Positions 8,156 through 16,595 are shown, counted from the first letter of the stretch. The stretch is 56,217 nucleotides of DNA from Methylophilales bacterium UBA4017 (GCA_002384685.1 DGAZ01000011.1:1-56217), one strand, 5' to 3'. The notes: generated by a model not told the origin, from the sequence alone. A program made the numbers and translations.

Positions 8156-9437
8156 ATTTACCAAAAGCAGGTTTACTAGATTTACCAAAAGCAGGTTTAC
8201 TCCGTATCCTTTTTTGAGCATTCGCTTCATTTTTAAACACCTTACCTTTTTTAACGAACGACCGGCCCCTACTTTTTCTTTTTGGAGCTTTCGACTCAGT
8301 CAGAATAGTAGGTTCAAGACCTTCAACTGAGGCAATATCAATTTTAAGGTTTGTAAACCTTTCAATTTTTCTTAAAAACTCTCTGTCTGTTGGGCTGACC
8401 AAGCTAATAGCAATACCTTTATTGTTAGCTCTTCCTGTTCTTCCAATTCGATGAATATAATCCTCAGCAAAGCGAGGCATATCGTAGTTGAACACGTGTG
8501 AAATATTTTGAACATCAATACCACGTGAAGCTAGATCGGTTGCAACTAAAATTTTTGTCTCGTTCCTTTTGAAGCGATTTATAGTTTTTGTTCTGGAACC
8601 TTGAGACATATCACCATGCAGTGCTGATGTTTTTATGTCTGAATGATAAAGTTGATCAGAAAGCTGATCAGCCATTCTCTTAGTGGCAGTAAATATTATA
8701 GCTTGTGTTACCTCGTCATTTTTAATGAAATGATTAAGCAGTTGTTGTTTGTGTGTCTGGTTATCAGAAAAATAAACTAATTGTTTAATATTCTTATGAC
8801 CGGAAACATCTGGCTTAATTGAAATGGTTACAGGTTCGGTTAAGAATTCCTGAGCAATTTTTTGAATCGGCGCATCAAAAGTGGCTGAAAACATGAGCAT
8901 TTGTTGTTTTTTTGAAGTGGCATTATAAATTTTCCTAATGTCGGGAACAAATCCCATATCTAGCATACGGTCAGCCTCGTCCAGAATCATTGCCTCTAGA
9001 TCTTTAAAATTGATTTTTTTCTGTTGATATAGGTCTAGTAGACGCCCTGGAGTAGCAACTAAAATATCAATAGGCTTGCTAAACATCCTGTTTTGTAATC
9101 CATACGATATTCCGCCAGTTATAGTGATTGAATTAATCCTCAAATAGCGTGAATACTTTTTGATGCTATCAGTAATTTGGGTTGCTAGCTCTCGGGTTGG
9201 ACTGACAATTAAAACTCGTGGCCCTCGACCTTCGGACCTGGTCTTTGTTAGTTTATCAAGTATGGGCAATACAAATGCGGCAGTTTTACCAGTTCCCGTT
9301 TGAGCTGAAGCCAACACATGCTTATTAAGCATTATTTCAGGGATAGATTTGGTTTGAATTGGTGTAGGCTGGTCGTAACCAGCTTCTTGAATCGCTTTTA
9401 ATATAGAAGCATCAAGATTAAATGTATTAAATGACAT
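8130..9437 (-). CDS. rhlE: DEAD-box ATP-dependent RNA helicase, RhlE type
   Basis: Unwinds RNA duplexes, usually in ribosome assembly, RNA decay or cold adaptation. All core motifs are present: Q-motif region PTPIQ, Walker A AQTGTGKT, DEAD in LDEADRMLD, SAT, and HRIGRTGR at the end of the helicase core. The C-terminal tail is short, basic and ends in a duplicated KPAFGKSS unit. I chose the ATG at 9437 because AAGGA stands just upstream and the family starts with MSF; the frame stays open to 9566, but that extension looks non-coding. Length is 435 aa. Confidence 0.93.
   Translation of the reverse strand: MSFNTFNLDASILKAIQEAGYDQPTPIQTKSIPEIMLNKHVLASAQTGTGKTAAFVLPILDKLTKTRSEGRGPRVLIVSPTRELATQITDSIKKYSRYLRINSITITGGISYGLQNRMFSKPIDILVATPGRLLDLYQQKKINFKDLEAMILDEADRMLDMGFVPDIRKIYNATSKKQQMLMFSATFDAPIQKIAQEFLTEPVTISIKPDVSGHKNIKQLVYFSDNQTHKQQLLNHFIKNDEVTQAIIFTATKRMADQLSDQLYHSDIKTSALHGDMSQGSRTKTINRFKRNETKILVATDLASRGIDVQNISHVFNYDMPRFAEDYIHRIGRTGRANNKGIAISLVSPTDREFLRKIERFTNLKIDIASVEGLEPTILTESKAPKRKSRGRSFVKKGKVFKNEANAQKRIRSKPAFGKSSKPAFGKSSLSAPNR
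8151..8198. repeat. Perfect 24-base tandem duplication at the rhlE 3' end
   Basis: Bases 8151-8174 and 8175-8198 are identical. In rhlE each unit encodes eight residues of the basic tail (KPAFGKSS twice). The stop codon of the converging 162-aa gene (8153-8155) lies in the first unit. It looks like a recent slippage product. Confidence 0.9.
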
Positions 9438-9609
9438 TATTTTCCTTGTATATATTGCATGGTAAGACTGGCAATAAAACAAAGGCATTAATGACAATCT
9501 TGCGAGTGCGAAGTATATAGGTAATTGAAAAATAAGCAAATTTATTATATTTACAAACTTTTCCAATATTTTAGTTATGATGTAGTTAATAAAAACAAAG
9601 GATTTAAAA

Positions 9610-9996
9610 ATGAAAAAAATTATTGCTATGGTTTTGATAATGTTTGCAGGAGAAGGTCTTACTAAGTGGGAAGGTGGTTATGAGAGCGATGATGGCAAGA
9701 TGACCCTGTATTTTGACAGTGAAACTGTTCAGGTGAACTACCCGTTATTTAGATCATGGTCATTAATGGATTTTAAAGAACCAATTGCTAACAATATGTT
9801 GTCTGCAAAAATTTTAACTGAATATGATTGTGATGAAAAAAGAAGGCGTGTAGTCCATGTAATTTCTTATTCAGGCAACCAGGGTGAGGGCAAGATACTT
9901 TCACAGGCCAGTTCAAACCAAGCATGGGAACCTATCAGTAATAAAAAATCTTCGGCCTATGATTTAATGCTTACGGTTTGTGGTGAGAGAGATTAA
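9610..9996 (+). CDS. Secreted protein, surface-adhesin E-like
   Basis: A 128-aa protein with an N-terminal hydrophobic signal-like segment (MKKIIAMVLIMFA). The mature part resembles the small surface-adhesin protein E family common in betaproteobacteria: an early WEGG/DDGKMTLYFD strand, RSWSLMDF, then EYDCDEKRRRV and a late cysteine near the C-terminus (LTVCGE), with a probable disulfide between the two cysteines. The fit is by pattern only. Likely periplasmic or surface located. The next gene starts 3 bases after its stop, suggesting co-transcription. Confidence 0.7.
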   Translation: MKKIIAMVLIMFAGEGLTKWEGGYESDDGKMTLYFDSETVQVNYPLFRSWSLMDFKEPIANNMLSAKILTEYDCDEKRRRVVHVISYSGNQGEGKILSQASSNQAWEPISNKKSSAYDLMLTVCGERD

Positions 9997-9998
9997 TT

Positions 9999-10478
9999 TT
10001 GTTGGGTAAAAAACTGTTTATTTCACTTTTCGCCGTAATTATTTTCGGGGTTTATTGCTATACAAATCCGCAAAAAATTTATTTCGAATGTGATGGAAAG
10101 TTGATGAGCACTTCAGAGGCCCAAGCTAATGATAGTGAATTAGACCATAAAGATGATTCAGGCTTATCAGAGATTTATCAAATTTTTGAGATGTTAATTT
10201 TTGGTACAAAAAACAAAGCAATCAAAGTAGATGACTCAAAGATTATTACAATTAAGAGCTATTTTTTTGGGATGAAGAAAACAATAGGCGATTATGGTTG
10301 GCCTGATTGCCAGACTAACGACATTTCTATTACATGTAAGAAGGCTTACGATTCCGTTTCTTTTAATACAATACAGGGCAAGTTAACGGTTGATACCTTT
10401 GCAGACACCAACCAATTAAACAGTGTGCAGTTTGGTATTTATAACTGTAAAAAACGAAGCGATAGTCTTATCAATTAA
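9999..10478 (+). CDS. Hypothetical secreted or anchored protein (159 aa)
   Basis: The only plausible early starts are TTG codons at 9999 or 10002, with a GAGAGAG stretch about ten bases upstream. They give a lysine pair and a hydrophobic segment (about residues 6-22), a signal peptide or anchor. The mature part has four cysteines in the pattern FECDG, PDCQ, ITCKK and YNCKK. The same pattern occurs in the 121-aa secreted protein at 14415-14780, so the two may be distant paralogs. Function unknown. The stop shares TTAA with the converging ABC transporter gene. Confidence 0.6.
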   Translation: MLGKKLFISLFAVIIFGVYCYTNPQKIYFECDGKLMSTSEAQANDSELDHKDDSGLSEIYQIFEMLIFGTKNKAIKVDDSKIITIKSYFFGMKKTIGDYGWPDCQTNDISITCKKAYDSVSFNTIQGKLTVDTFADTNQLNSVQFGIYNCKKRSDSLIN

Positions 10479-12298
10479 TCTCCAATAAAACCACCGCTTT
10501 GATGCTGCCACAATTGGAAATATAAACCCCTTTTTTTGATTAATGCCTTATGATTCCCCTCTTCTATAATTTTTCCGTTATCTATTACAATTAATCTATC
10601 CATGGCTGCAATAGTAGATAAGCGATGTGCTATAGCAATTACAGTTTTACCATGCATAAGGCTATCTAAACTTTCTTGAATAATTGTTTCAACTTCAGAA
10701 TCAAGAGCACTCGTAGCCTCATCTAGCAACAATATGGGAGCATTTTTTAGAATAACCCTTGCAATCGCTACCCGCTGTTTTTGCCCTCCTGAGAGTTTAA
10801 CTCCCCTCTCACCTACCATGGAGTCGTACCCAGAGTTACCAAACTGATCTCTAAGCTCTATAATAAATTTATGAGCTTGGGCTTTTTTAGCGGCCAAAAT
10901 AATTTCTTTATTCGATGCACTTGGCTTACTGTAGGCAATATTCTCTTTAATGGTTCGATGAAGTAAGGAGGTATCCTGTGTAACCATTGCTATATGTGAT
11001 CTTAAGCTATCCTGAGTAATTAAATTGATATTAGTGTGAGCAATAGTTATTTCACCTTTATCAACCTCATAAAATCTCAATAAGAGATTAATCAATGATG
11101 ACTTACCCGACCCAGACCTACCTACTATGCCAACTCTCTCACCATGTTTGATTTCTAGGCTAAAGTTAGAAAAAAAACTATGGCTTGCATCGTAGGAGAA
11201 AGATATGTCTTTAAAGCAAATAGGTGCTTGATTTGCCTTTAGGATTAAAGCTCTGGGACTGTCTTTTATTGTTTGGCTTTTGGACAACATATTTAAGCCG
11301 TCTTGGGCAATACCAATTTGCTCATATAAAGAAGTCATTTCCCACATAACCCAATGAGATATTCCATTTAATCTTAATGACATTGCCGATGCCGCAGCTA
11401 GAACCCCAATAGCAATATTATTATTAGCCCATAGCCATAATGCCATTCCAACAGTAGATAATATTAAAAGCATACTTAAAAAATGGTTAATGATTTGAAT
11501 AACGGAAACCTTACGCATTTGTAAGTGAACGGTTTTCAAAAACTCGTTCATAGCATTTTTTGCATATTTTGATTCTCTTCCAGCATGAGAAAATAGTTTA
11601 ATGGTATTGATATTAGTATAAGCATCGGTGATTCGCCCTGTCATTAATGATCTTGCATCAGCCTGACTCCTAGAAAGCTTAGCAAGCTTAGGAATAAAAT
11701 AAAAAAGGGTTAATATGTAGGCAGTTAGCCAAGCAAGAAAAGGCAATATTAGGAGGGTGTTTAGACTTCCTACAAGAAACACCATAGTAGAGATATAAAC
11801 GATTACGTACACTAGAATATCTGACAAAATAAACCACATATCCCTTAAGGCAAGAGCACTTTGCATGACCTTGGCGGCAATGCGACCAGAAAATTCATTG
11901 CTATAAAAATCCATGCTTTGATTGAGAAGTAATCGATGGAAGTCCCATCTCATCCTCATAGGAAATGAACCAGCTAAAGATTGATGTTTCACCATAGTTT
12001 GTATGCTAACAAATAACGTACTGCCAATTAATAAAGCGACCATTATGTAAAGAAAGCTAGCATGGTTTTGGATAAAGTCGACTGGACCATCAGCAATCAT
12101 TAAGTCAATTAACTTTCCTAAAACAGCATACAGAATAGCTTCGAAGCTTGCTATACAGGCAGTTAATAGGGCCATTAGACTAATAAATATTTTAATATCC
12201 TTAATGCATGACAAAGCAAACTTAATTAATGAGTTAGGAGGTGTTTCTATTAAGTCTTTAGGAAATGGATTAATTAGATTTTCGAACCATTGAAACAT
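10475..12298 (-). CDS. ABC exporter, fused membrane and ATPase domains
   Basis: A half-transporter of 607 aa that would work as a dimer in the inner membrane. Residues about 35-320 form the six-helix ABC membrane domain. The ATPase domain follows, with Walker A GRSGSGKS, signature LSGGQKQR, Walker B ILLLDEATSALD and the H-loop in AIAHRLS. It belongs to the MsbA/multidrug/lipid exporter type; the substrate cannot be told. An AAAGG ribosome-binding site lies about 13 bases before the ATG. It converges on the 159-aa gene with a shared TTAA stop. Confidence 0.9.
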   Translation of the reverse strand: MFQWFENLINPFPKDLIETPPNSLIKFALSCIKDIKIFISLMALLTACIASFEAILYAVLGKLIDLMIADGPVDFIQNHASFLYIMVALLIGSTLFVSIQTMVKHQSLAGSFPMRMRWDFHRLLLNQSMDFYSNEFSGRIAAKVMQSALALRDMWFILSDILVYVIVYISTMVFLVGSLNTLLILPFLAWLTAYILTLFYFIPKLAKLSRSQADARSLMTGRITDAYTNINTIKLFSHAGRESKYAKNAMNEFLKTVHLQMRKVSVIQIINHFLSMLLILSTVGMALWLWANNNIAIGVLAAASAMSLRLNGISHWVMWEMTSLYEQIGIAQDGLNMLSKSQTIKDSPRALILKANQAPICFKDISFSYDASHSFFSNFSLEIKHGERVGIVGRSGSGKSSLINLLLRFYEVDKGEITIAHTNINLITQDSLRSHIAMVTQDTSLLHRTIKENIAYSKPSASNKEIILAAKKAQAHKFIIELRDQFGNSGYDSMVGERGVKLSGGQKQRVAIARVILKNAPILLLDEATSALDSEVETIIQESLDSLMHGKTVIAIAHRLSTIAAMDRLIVIDNGKIIEEGNHKALIKKRGLYFQLWQHQSGGFIGD

Positions 12299-12325
12299 TA
12301 CGCTTTATTACCTTTTAAATATTAA

Positions 12326-12634
12326 TTAAGTTTTTGTTAAAGCTAATTTTTCAATTTTACTGAAAGATTTTATTTCAATTTCTCTCTTGCTTGCTGAACT
12401 TCTATTAGGATGTTGCTCTGTAAACAGTAATTGGAATGGTGATCGACCTTTCGTATATTTTGCACCTACACCTTTTTCATGGTCTTCAATTCTTTTTGAA
12501 ACATTATTCGTTATGCCTGTATATAAAGTATCATCGGAGCATTTTATAATATAAACAAACCAGTTTTCCTGATTACTCTTAGCAAGCTCTGCCAATGTTA
12601 TTAACCCGCTTACATTATAATTAGCCATTAGCAT
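12326..12634 (-). CDS. GIY-YIG domain protein (UPF0213/YhbQ-like)
   Basis: A small predicted endonuclease-fold protein of 102 aa. The core shows the family pattern: VYIIKC, then YTGIT, an arginine in SKRIEDH and a glutamate in KREIEIKSF. The first 23 residues extend beyond the usual family start; ATG at 12634 and 12628 are both possible and a later non-ATG start is not excluded. It starts right after the stop of the alcohol dehydrogenase, so the two are probably co-transcribed. The cellular role of this group is poorly defined. Confidence 0.85.
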   Translation of the reverse strand: MLMANYNVSGLITLAELAKSNQENWFVYIIKCSDDTLYTGITNNVSKRIEDHEKGVGAKYTKGRSPFQLLFTEQHPNRSSASKREIEIKSFSKIEKLALTKT

Positions 12635-13636
12635 TTACCATGATAAAACAGCACGAAAGCGCACCTTGTTTTCTCTGACTTTTTTTATGGCCTCGTTAAT
12701 ATTTTTAAATTTAAAGTGTTCAACTTCAGGATAGATACCGTGTTTAGAACAAAAAGCTAACATTTTTTTAATATTTTTTGGACTACCAACTGGGGACCCT
12801 GATATAGAACGTCGGCCTCCCATAAGAGAAAATACTGAAGCATCAATAGGATCAAGAACTGCGCCAACGAAATGCAGCCTTCCTCGAGGCCTAATGATAC
12901 TTAAAAATAAATTCCAATCTAGCTTTACATTGACGGTTGAAATTAGAAAATCAAATTTAGATCCATAACTCCTGATTGCATCTTTATCTACTGAAGATAC
13001 AACATCATCTGCTCCCATAGAGAGTAATAAATTATCTTTACCTTCAGAGCTAGTAAACGCAGTTACGTGACAGCCCAAGGCTTTATAGAATTTGATAGCA
13101 AGATGCCCAAGACCTCCTATCCCAATAATACCTATTTTATGATTTTTGTTAATATTAAACTCAACAATGGGTGTAAAAACCGTAATGCCACCACATAACA
13201 AAGGCCCAGCATTTTCAGGTTTTAGATTTTTTGGCAAAGGTATTACACTTACCTCGTCAGCACAAACCTCTTCAGCAAAGCCTCCATGCTGACTGAAAAC
13301 GGTTTTATTAGTTTTGCTACAGAAATTATGATCTCCATTTTCACAGTGCTCACAAACATCACAGTATCCTGAATGCCAGCCCAAGCCAACGTGATCCCCA
13401 ACACTGTGAAGCATAACATTTGATCCAATTTCAATTATTTCCCCAATGATTTCATGCCCAGCAACCATCGGAAAAGTTGAAGCACCCCATGCATTATCTA
13501 TTGCGCTGACATCGCTGTGGCAAATTCCGCATGAATGTACCTTAATACGGACTTCTTTTAAAGTTAAAGATTTTTTCTCGAATTGGTATTCAACAAGATT
13601 TTTTCCAGCTTCCATAGCCGCATATGATTTGATCAT
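12635..13636 (-). CDS. Zinc-dependent alcohol dehydrogenase (cinnamyl/YahK type)
   Basis: A medium-chain NAD(P)-dependent alcohol/aldehyde oxidoreductase, 333 aa. Catalytic zinc ligands are visible in SCGICHSD and AGHEIIGE, with a third cysteine in LLCGG. The structural zinc site has the usual four cysteines in CDVCEHCENGDHNFC. The cofactor fold has GIGGLGHLA. The closest group by memory is the YahK/cinnamyl alcohol dehydrogenase class, which reduces aldehydes with NADPH. It lies upstream of the GIY-YIG gene with no spacing. The physiological substrate is unknown. Confidence 0.9.
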   Translation of the reverse strand: MIKSYAAMEAGKNLVEYQFEKKSLTLKEVRIKVHSCGICHSDVSAIDNAWGASTFPMVAGHEIIGEIIEIGSNVMLHSVGDHVGLGWHSGYCDVCEHCENGDHNFCSKTNKTVFSQHGGFAEEVCADEVSVIPLPKNLKPENAGPLLCGGITVFTPIVEFNINKNHKIGIIGIGGLGHLAIKFYKALGCHVTAFTSSEGKDNLLLSMGADDVVSSVDKDAIRSYGSKFDFLISTVNVKLDWNLFLSIIRPRGRLHFVGAVLDPIDASVFSLMGGRRSISGSPVGSPKNIKKMLAFCSKHGIYPEVEHFKFKNINEAIKKVRENKVRFRAVLSW

Positions 13637-13655
13637 TTAAAGTCTCTTTTTTCTG

Positions 13656-14087
13656 TTATTCAACAACTTTACCATTGATATAGTATTCCTCAGAAATAAT
13701 AGAACCATTGGGGCTGAACATAAGCTCTTTTCCGTGCTTAGCCCCATCTACAAATTGAACTGATGAGCGCAGTTTTTTATTTGTAAACCATTGCTGCCAT
13801 AATCCATTTTTTTTGCCATTCGTATAATTAACTTCTAACTTAATGCTCCCGTTTTTATGCCATTGCCGCCAATATCCGTTCTCAATACCATCGATGTAAT
13901 GGCTTTCCATTTTTTTAACACCAGAATCAAACCAAAAAATTTCTTTCCCATGTTTTTTAGAATTTTTATAAGTTATTTCATATTTTGGCAATTCATTTTC
14001 AAACATTTCTTTGTAAGTTCCGTTGGTAATGTTGTCCGCCAAAGATAAATGAGTGAAAAACAATAAAAAAACAATTCGGAATATCAT
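13656..14087 (-). CDS. Secreted YwqK/MORN-like repeat protein
   Basis: A 143-aa protein with an N-terminal signal-like segment (IFRIVFLLFFTHLSLA) and about four copies of the short aromatic repeat found in YwqK-type proteins, for example NGYWRQWHKNGSIK and NGLWQQWF. Such repeats form beta-hairpins; some members are called antitoxin-like, but this one appears exported and no toxin gene is adjacent, so that label is not supported. I chose the ATG at 14087; the frame opens 12 bases earlier with a TTG. Likely periplasmic or outer-membrane associated. Confidence 0.75.
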   Translation of the reverse strand: MIFRIVFLLFFTHLSLADNITNGTYKEMFENELPKYEITYKNSKKHGKEIFWFDSGVKKMESHYIDGIENGYWRQWHKNGSIKLEVNYTNGKKNGLWQQWFTNKKLRSSVQFVDGAKHGKELMFSPNGSIISEEYYINGKVVE

Positions 14088-14141
14088 ATAGGTCGCCAAA
14101 GTTATAAATCATATTAATGACTAATTGAAGCTTAAGTAGTT

Positions 14142-14411
14142 TCAGAAATATGTAGGTATAAGCTTGAGGTAGTCTGGAAAGTAATTGCCAATAGTTGCTA
14201 TATTAAATTCTTTTAGGATCGAGGTGTTAGGCTCCCTATCCAATAAAAATTCAAAAGAATGTTTGATAAAATCTAAATCTGAAACTGTAAAGGTTGTATA
14301 TTGATTAAAAAATTCTTTGCTCATTGTAACACTGTGAGTTGTTTGCAACTTTGCATTAATTGTAACAATAAATGCAGTAGCTGAAATTTTCTGTACTTCT
14401 ATGGAATGCAA
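14142..14411 (-). CDS. Conserved small protein of unknown function (89 aa)
   Basis: An 89-aa cytoplasmic-type protein without signal or membrane segment. The N-terminus (HSIEVQKISATAF) and the C-terminal half (EFLLDREPNTSIL) look like a small conserved family I have seen in diverse bacteria but cannot name. The start must be TTG (14411), as the first ATG would remove the conserved N-terminus. It lies three bases after the stop of the 121-aa secreted protein, in the same minus-strand run. Confidence 0.6.
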   Translation of the reverse strand: MHSIEVQKISATAFIVTINAKLQTTHSVTMSKEFFNQYTTFTVSDLDFIKHSFEFLLDREPNTSILKEFNIATIGNYFPDYLKLIPTYF

Positions 14412-14414
14412 TCG

Positions 14415-14780
14415 TTACTCACAGCTTCCACTAAATGATTCAGCATATTGCCCAAAACCTTTGTTGCCTGAAATGAAATCTGAAACATCCATAGAATTCT
14501 GGTTAATAACTAACTTTCGAATATTCAGAAAATTAGACTCACAGGTAATAATATTTTCAGCCCATTGGCACGGTATATTATTTAAATCTTGTAAGACACC
14601 CCCTTCAAATTTAAAGGTAATGTTCTTCATCTCTTCCTTAGCTCCCGATGAGCCAATCAGCTCAAAACGGCTAATCCCTTTGCAGTCGAAGCTTATGGTG
14701 TCTGTTTGTGCCTGCGTAGTCAGGGCGCCAAATAACATAAGAAAAAAGGTAGCACGGTATTTTTTAAATAAGGAATGCAA
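14415..14780 (-). CDS. Hypothetical secreted protein, four cysteines (121 aa)
   Basis: Starts with TTG at 14780, giving a good signal peptide: charged KKYR, hydrophobic FFLMLFGAL, and a cleavage-like TQAQ. The mature part holds four cysteines in FDCKG, IPCQW, ITCES and GSCE, a layout also found in the 159-aa protein at 9999-10478. It overlaps the end of the MerT-like gene by 17 bases. Likely periplasmic with two disulfides. Function unknown. Confidence 0.6.
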   Translation of the reverse strand: MHSLFKKYRATFFLMLFGALTTQAQTDTISFDCKGISRFELIGSSGAKEEMKNITFKFEGGVLQDLNNIPCQWAENIITCESNFLNIRKLVINQNSMDVSDFISGNKGFGQYAESFSGSCE

Positions 14781-15153
14781 AATAAAAACCTGTTACATAC
14801 AAAAATATTGAAGCAATAAAAAGCTGAAGGCTTCTTTCTCTAATTTTTCTACATGATAATGCTTGAGTTTCATCAGCTGGGCAGGGTAATTTTTTTGTAT
14901 ATAGTTGAGCTATACCGGCAAGCAAAATAATAATAAGACTCGTAACAAAAATCTCTATTTTATATTGCGAGATCATAGGGAATTGGGGGAAAAAGCTAAT
15001 AAAAACACTGAGAAGGCTCCCAGCGCCAATAAAGACCAAAAAAGCAGGGAGCGCACAACATATCAGCGTACCCATGCTTGCAATTGCAGTAAGACCTGAG
15101 AAAAGATTAACCTTGCGTAAATTAACGATAGGTTCTTTTCTAGCTTGGCTCAT
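14764..15153 (-). CDS. MerT-like inner-membrane metal transporter
   Basis: A 129-aa membrane protein with about three helices. It matches the layout of mercuric transporter MerT: a cysteine pair in the first helix (LICCALPAF, near residues 32-33), a second helix, and two cysteines in the loop before the third helix (LPCPADETQALSC). Its partner, a MerP-like protein, is encoded immediately upstream and overlaps by 14 bases. No MerA reductase or MerR regulator is near, so the metal may not be mercury; copper or another soft metal is possible. Transport role inferred from family only. Confidence 0.75.
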   Translation of the reverse strand: MSQARKEPIVNLRKVNLFSGLTAIASMGTLICCALPAFLVFIGAGSLLSVFISFFPQFPMISQYKIEIFVTSLIIILLAGIAQLYTKKLPCPADETQALSCRKIRERSLQLFIASIFLYVTGFYFAFLI

Positions 15154-15460
15154 ACATCATGCGTATATGTTCAACTGGATGATCACTCATATCAATGCTG
15201 ATAACATCATAGCCAGCATCGACAATAATTTCTTTAAGCTTGATATTACTTACCGAATCAGTGCCCTTGAGATCAACAGCTACGATATGTTGGTCTAAGT
15301 TAATATATACATCTTCAGTTGCGGAAAGCCCTTTAAGTGATGCTTCAATTCCTTGGGCACAAAAAGCACATACCATACCGTTGACCTTCATGATTTTGGT
15401 TTCAGCCCAAAGAGGATGAGAAGGCATCAAAAAAAACAATACTATTAATAGTTTATTCAT
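15140..15460 (-). CDS. Periplasmic heavy-metal-associated (MerP-like) protein
   Basis: A signal peptide (MNKLLIVLFFLMPSHPLWA) is followed by one heavy-metal-associated domain with the metal motif GMVCAFC. It would carry a soft metal ion in the periplasm and pass it to the MerT-like protein encoded next. I chose the ATG at 15460 because it gives a clean signal peptide and leaves 17 bases after the lipoprotein gene; the frame is open to 15502. Length 106 aa. The metal is not determined. Confidence 0.82.
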   Translation of the reverse strand: MNKLLIVLFFLMPSHPLWAETKIMKVNGMVCAFCAQGIEASLKGLSATEDVYINLDQHIVAVDLKGTDSVSNIKLKEIIVDAGYDVISIDMSDHPVEHIRMMYEPS

Positions 15461-15477
15461 ATCAATTTGAGTGCAAG

Positions 15478-15882
15478 TTACCTTGTAAGTTCCTCCATAC
15501 ACTTTCGAAATTTTACAGTACCAACTTGAAAGCCTAAATTTTCACATTTATTTTTCGCAGCAGCGCCATTGAGTCTAACAGATGATTTCCCATCAATGCT
15601 AACCTCATTTTTTAGTTTGCCATTATAGTTACATTTGAACTGTATGATGTATTGAAATAATCGGTCCTGGCCCATATTTTTAACACTGGCTTGATTTAGC
15701 CCACCATACATCTTGCATGTCCTAATCATAAAGTCATTTGGCTCTTCACTCGAAAAATGCTCCTGAACAACAATCCCAGTGTAGTCATTATGTGGTGCAG
15801 GATATTGTTGTCCCTCAGTTTGAAGGGTTGCACAGCTACCAATCAATAGAGCAGTGATTAGGATTAGTATTTTTAACATCAT
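15478..15882 (-). CDS. Putative lipoprotein (134 aa)
   Basis: The N-terminus is a lipoprotein signal: hydrophobic LKILILITALLIGSC with the lipobox cysteine near residue 17. The mature part has further cysteines in IRTCKMYGG, FKCNYNG, NKCENLG and FRKCMEE, and no fold I recognise. It is encoded between the outer-membrane-like protein and the MerP-like protein, all in one direction with short gaps, so a role in the same metal-related module is likely but not proven. Confidence 0.65.
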   Translation of the reverse strand: MMLKILILITALLIGSCATLQTEGQQYPAPHNDYTGIVVQEHFSSEEPNDFMIRTCKMYGGLNQASVKNMGQDRLFQYIIQFKCNYNGKLKNEVSIDGKSSVRLNGAAAKNKCENLGFQVGTVKFRKCMEELTR

Positions 15883-15897
15883 AATTTTAATTTTATC

Positions 15898-16536
15898 TTA
15901 AAAAAGATACATTAATCCAATATTAGGCTTTGCTTTTTGATTTATTCCAAGTTCAACGTATAAATTTTTGTTAATAAGTCTAAGCGTAGGAACGAACTGT
16001 GTAGTTTCCTTTACTCCATTCATATGACTTATCTCCATAATAAACCACGGCTGCGTTCGGTTATATCCAGTTTTATAGAAAGAAAAACCGCCCTTGATCC
16101 TTGCAACGTCATAATTAACATGTTTTCCTCTCAACATTCGATTGTAAATTGACATATAGATTCTTCTTGTCTCGTAATCCAATTGAAAGCCAGGTGAATA
16201 GGTTGTAGTTGACTCAGATGCAGAGTCTGTAGATGCTAAATTTCCTATTCCCCCAAAAAACCATAAATTACTTTGTGAGTTTGGTTCGTTTGCCCTTATG
16301 AGGCGATGAGTGAATGATGCCTCTTTAAGTAATTGTGGGCTTTGATTGTCTATATCAACATATAATAGCCTAACCCCTAGTGCGGAGGATGACGTTAGAG
16401 CATAATTTACATCTGTAGTTATTTGGCTATCATTTATAGAGCCCATCATCATAGTACTATTTTTGTAGCCCATCGGAAGACTGTGAACAGAAGAATAAGA
16501 TAAAATGAGTAATATAAAATAAGAACACTTATGCAT
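15898..16536 (-). CDS. Probable small outer-membrane beta-barrel protein
   Basis: A 212-aa exported protein: signal peptide (HKCSYFILLILSYSSVHS) followed by alternating polar and hydrophobic strands and a C-terminal phenylalanine (GLMYLF), the signature recognised by the outer-membrane assembly machinery. The start ATG at 16536 gives this signal; the frame also opens with a GTG at 16566. It heads the minus-strand run lipoprotein, MerP-like, MerT-like. I do not recognise a named family. It is divergent from the DUF2256 gene. Confidence 0.65.
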   Translation of the reverse strand: MHKCSYFILLILSYSSVHSLPMGYKNSTMMMGSINDSQITTDVNYALTSSSALGVRLLYVDIDNQSPQLLKEASFTHRLIRANEPNSQSNLWFFGGIGNLASTDSASESTTTYSPGFQLDYETRRIYMSIYNRMLRGKHVNYDVARIKGGFSFYKTGYNRTQPWFIMEISHMNGVKETTQFVPTLRLINKNLYVELGINQKAKPNIGLMYLF

Positions 16537-16595
16537 CCCACAATTATTCACTTTATTACGAAGCACTTCAAGCTTACGATGATTAATTTTTAACT

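Noticed and set aside
9438..9566. N-terminal extension of rhlE by 43 codons
   Set aside because: The ATG at 9437 has a clear AAGGA ribosome-binding site and matches the family start; the extension has no relation to the family.
13656..14087. Toxin-antitoxin system
   Set aside because: The YwqK-like repeats alone do not show antitoxin function; no toxin-like gene is adjacent and the protein appears secreted.
14401..14811. A 136-codon plus-strand frame
   Set aside because: It lies antisense to the 121-aa secreted protein and its neighbour, shows no recognisable motif, and the minus-strand frame has a good signal peptide.
14764..15460. Mercury resistance operon
   Set aside because: Only MerT-like and MerP-like proteins are present; there is no MerA, MerB or MerR, so detoxification of mercury is not supported.
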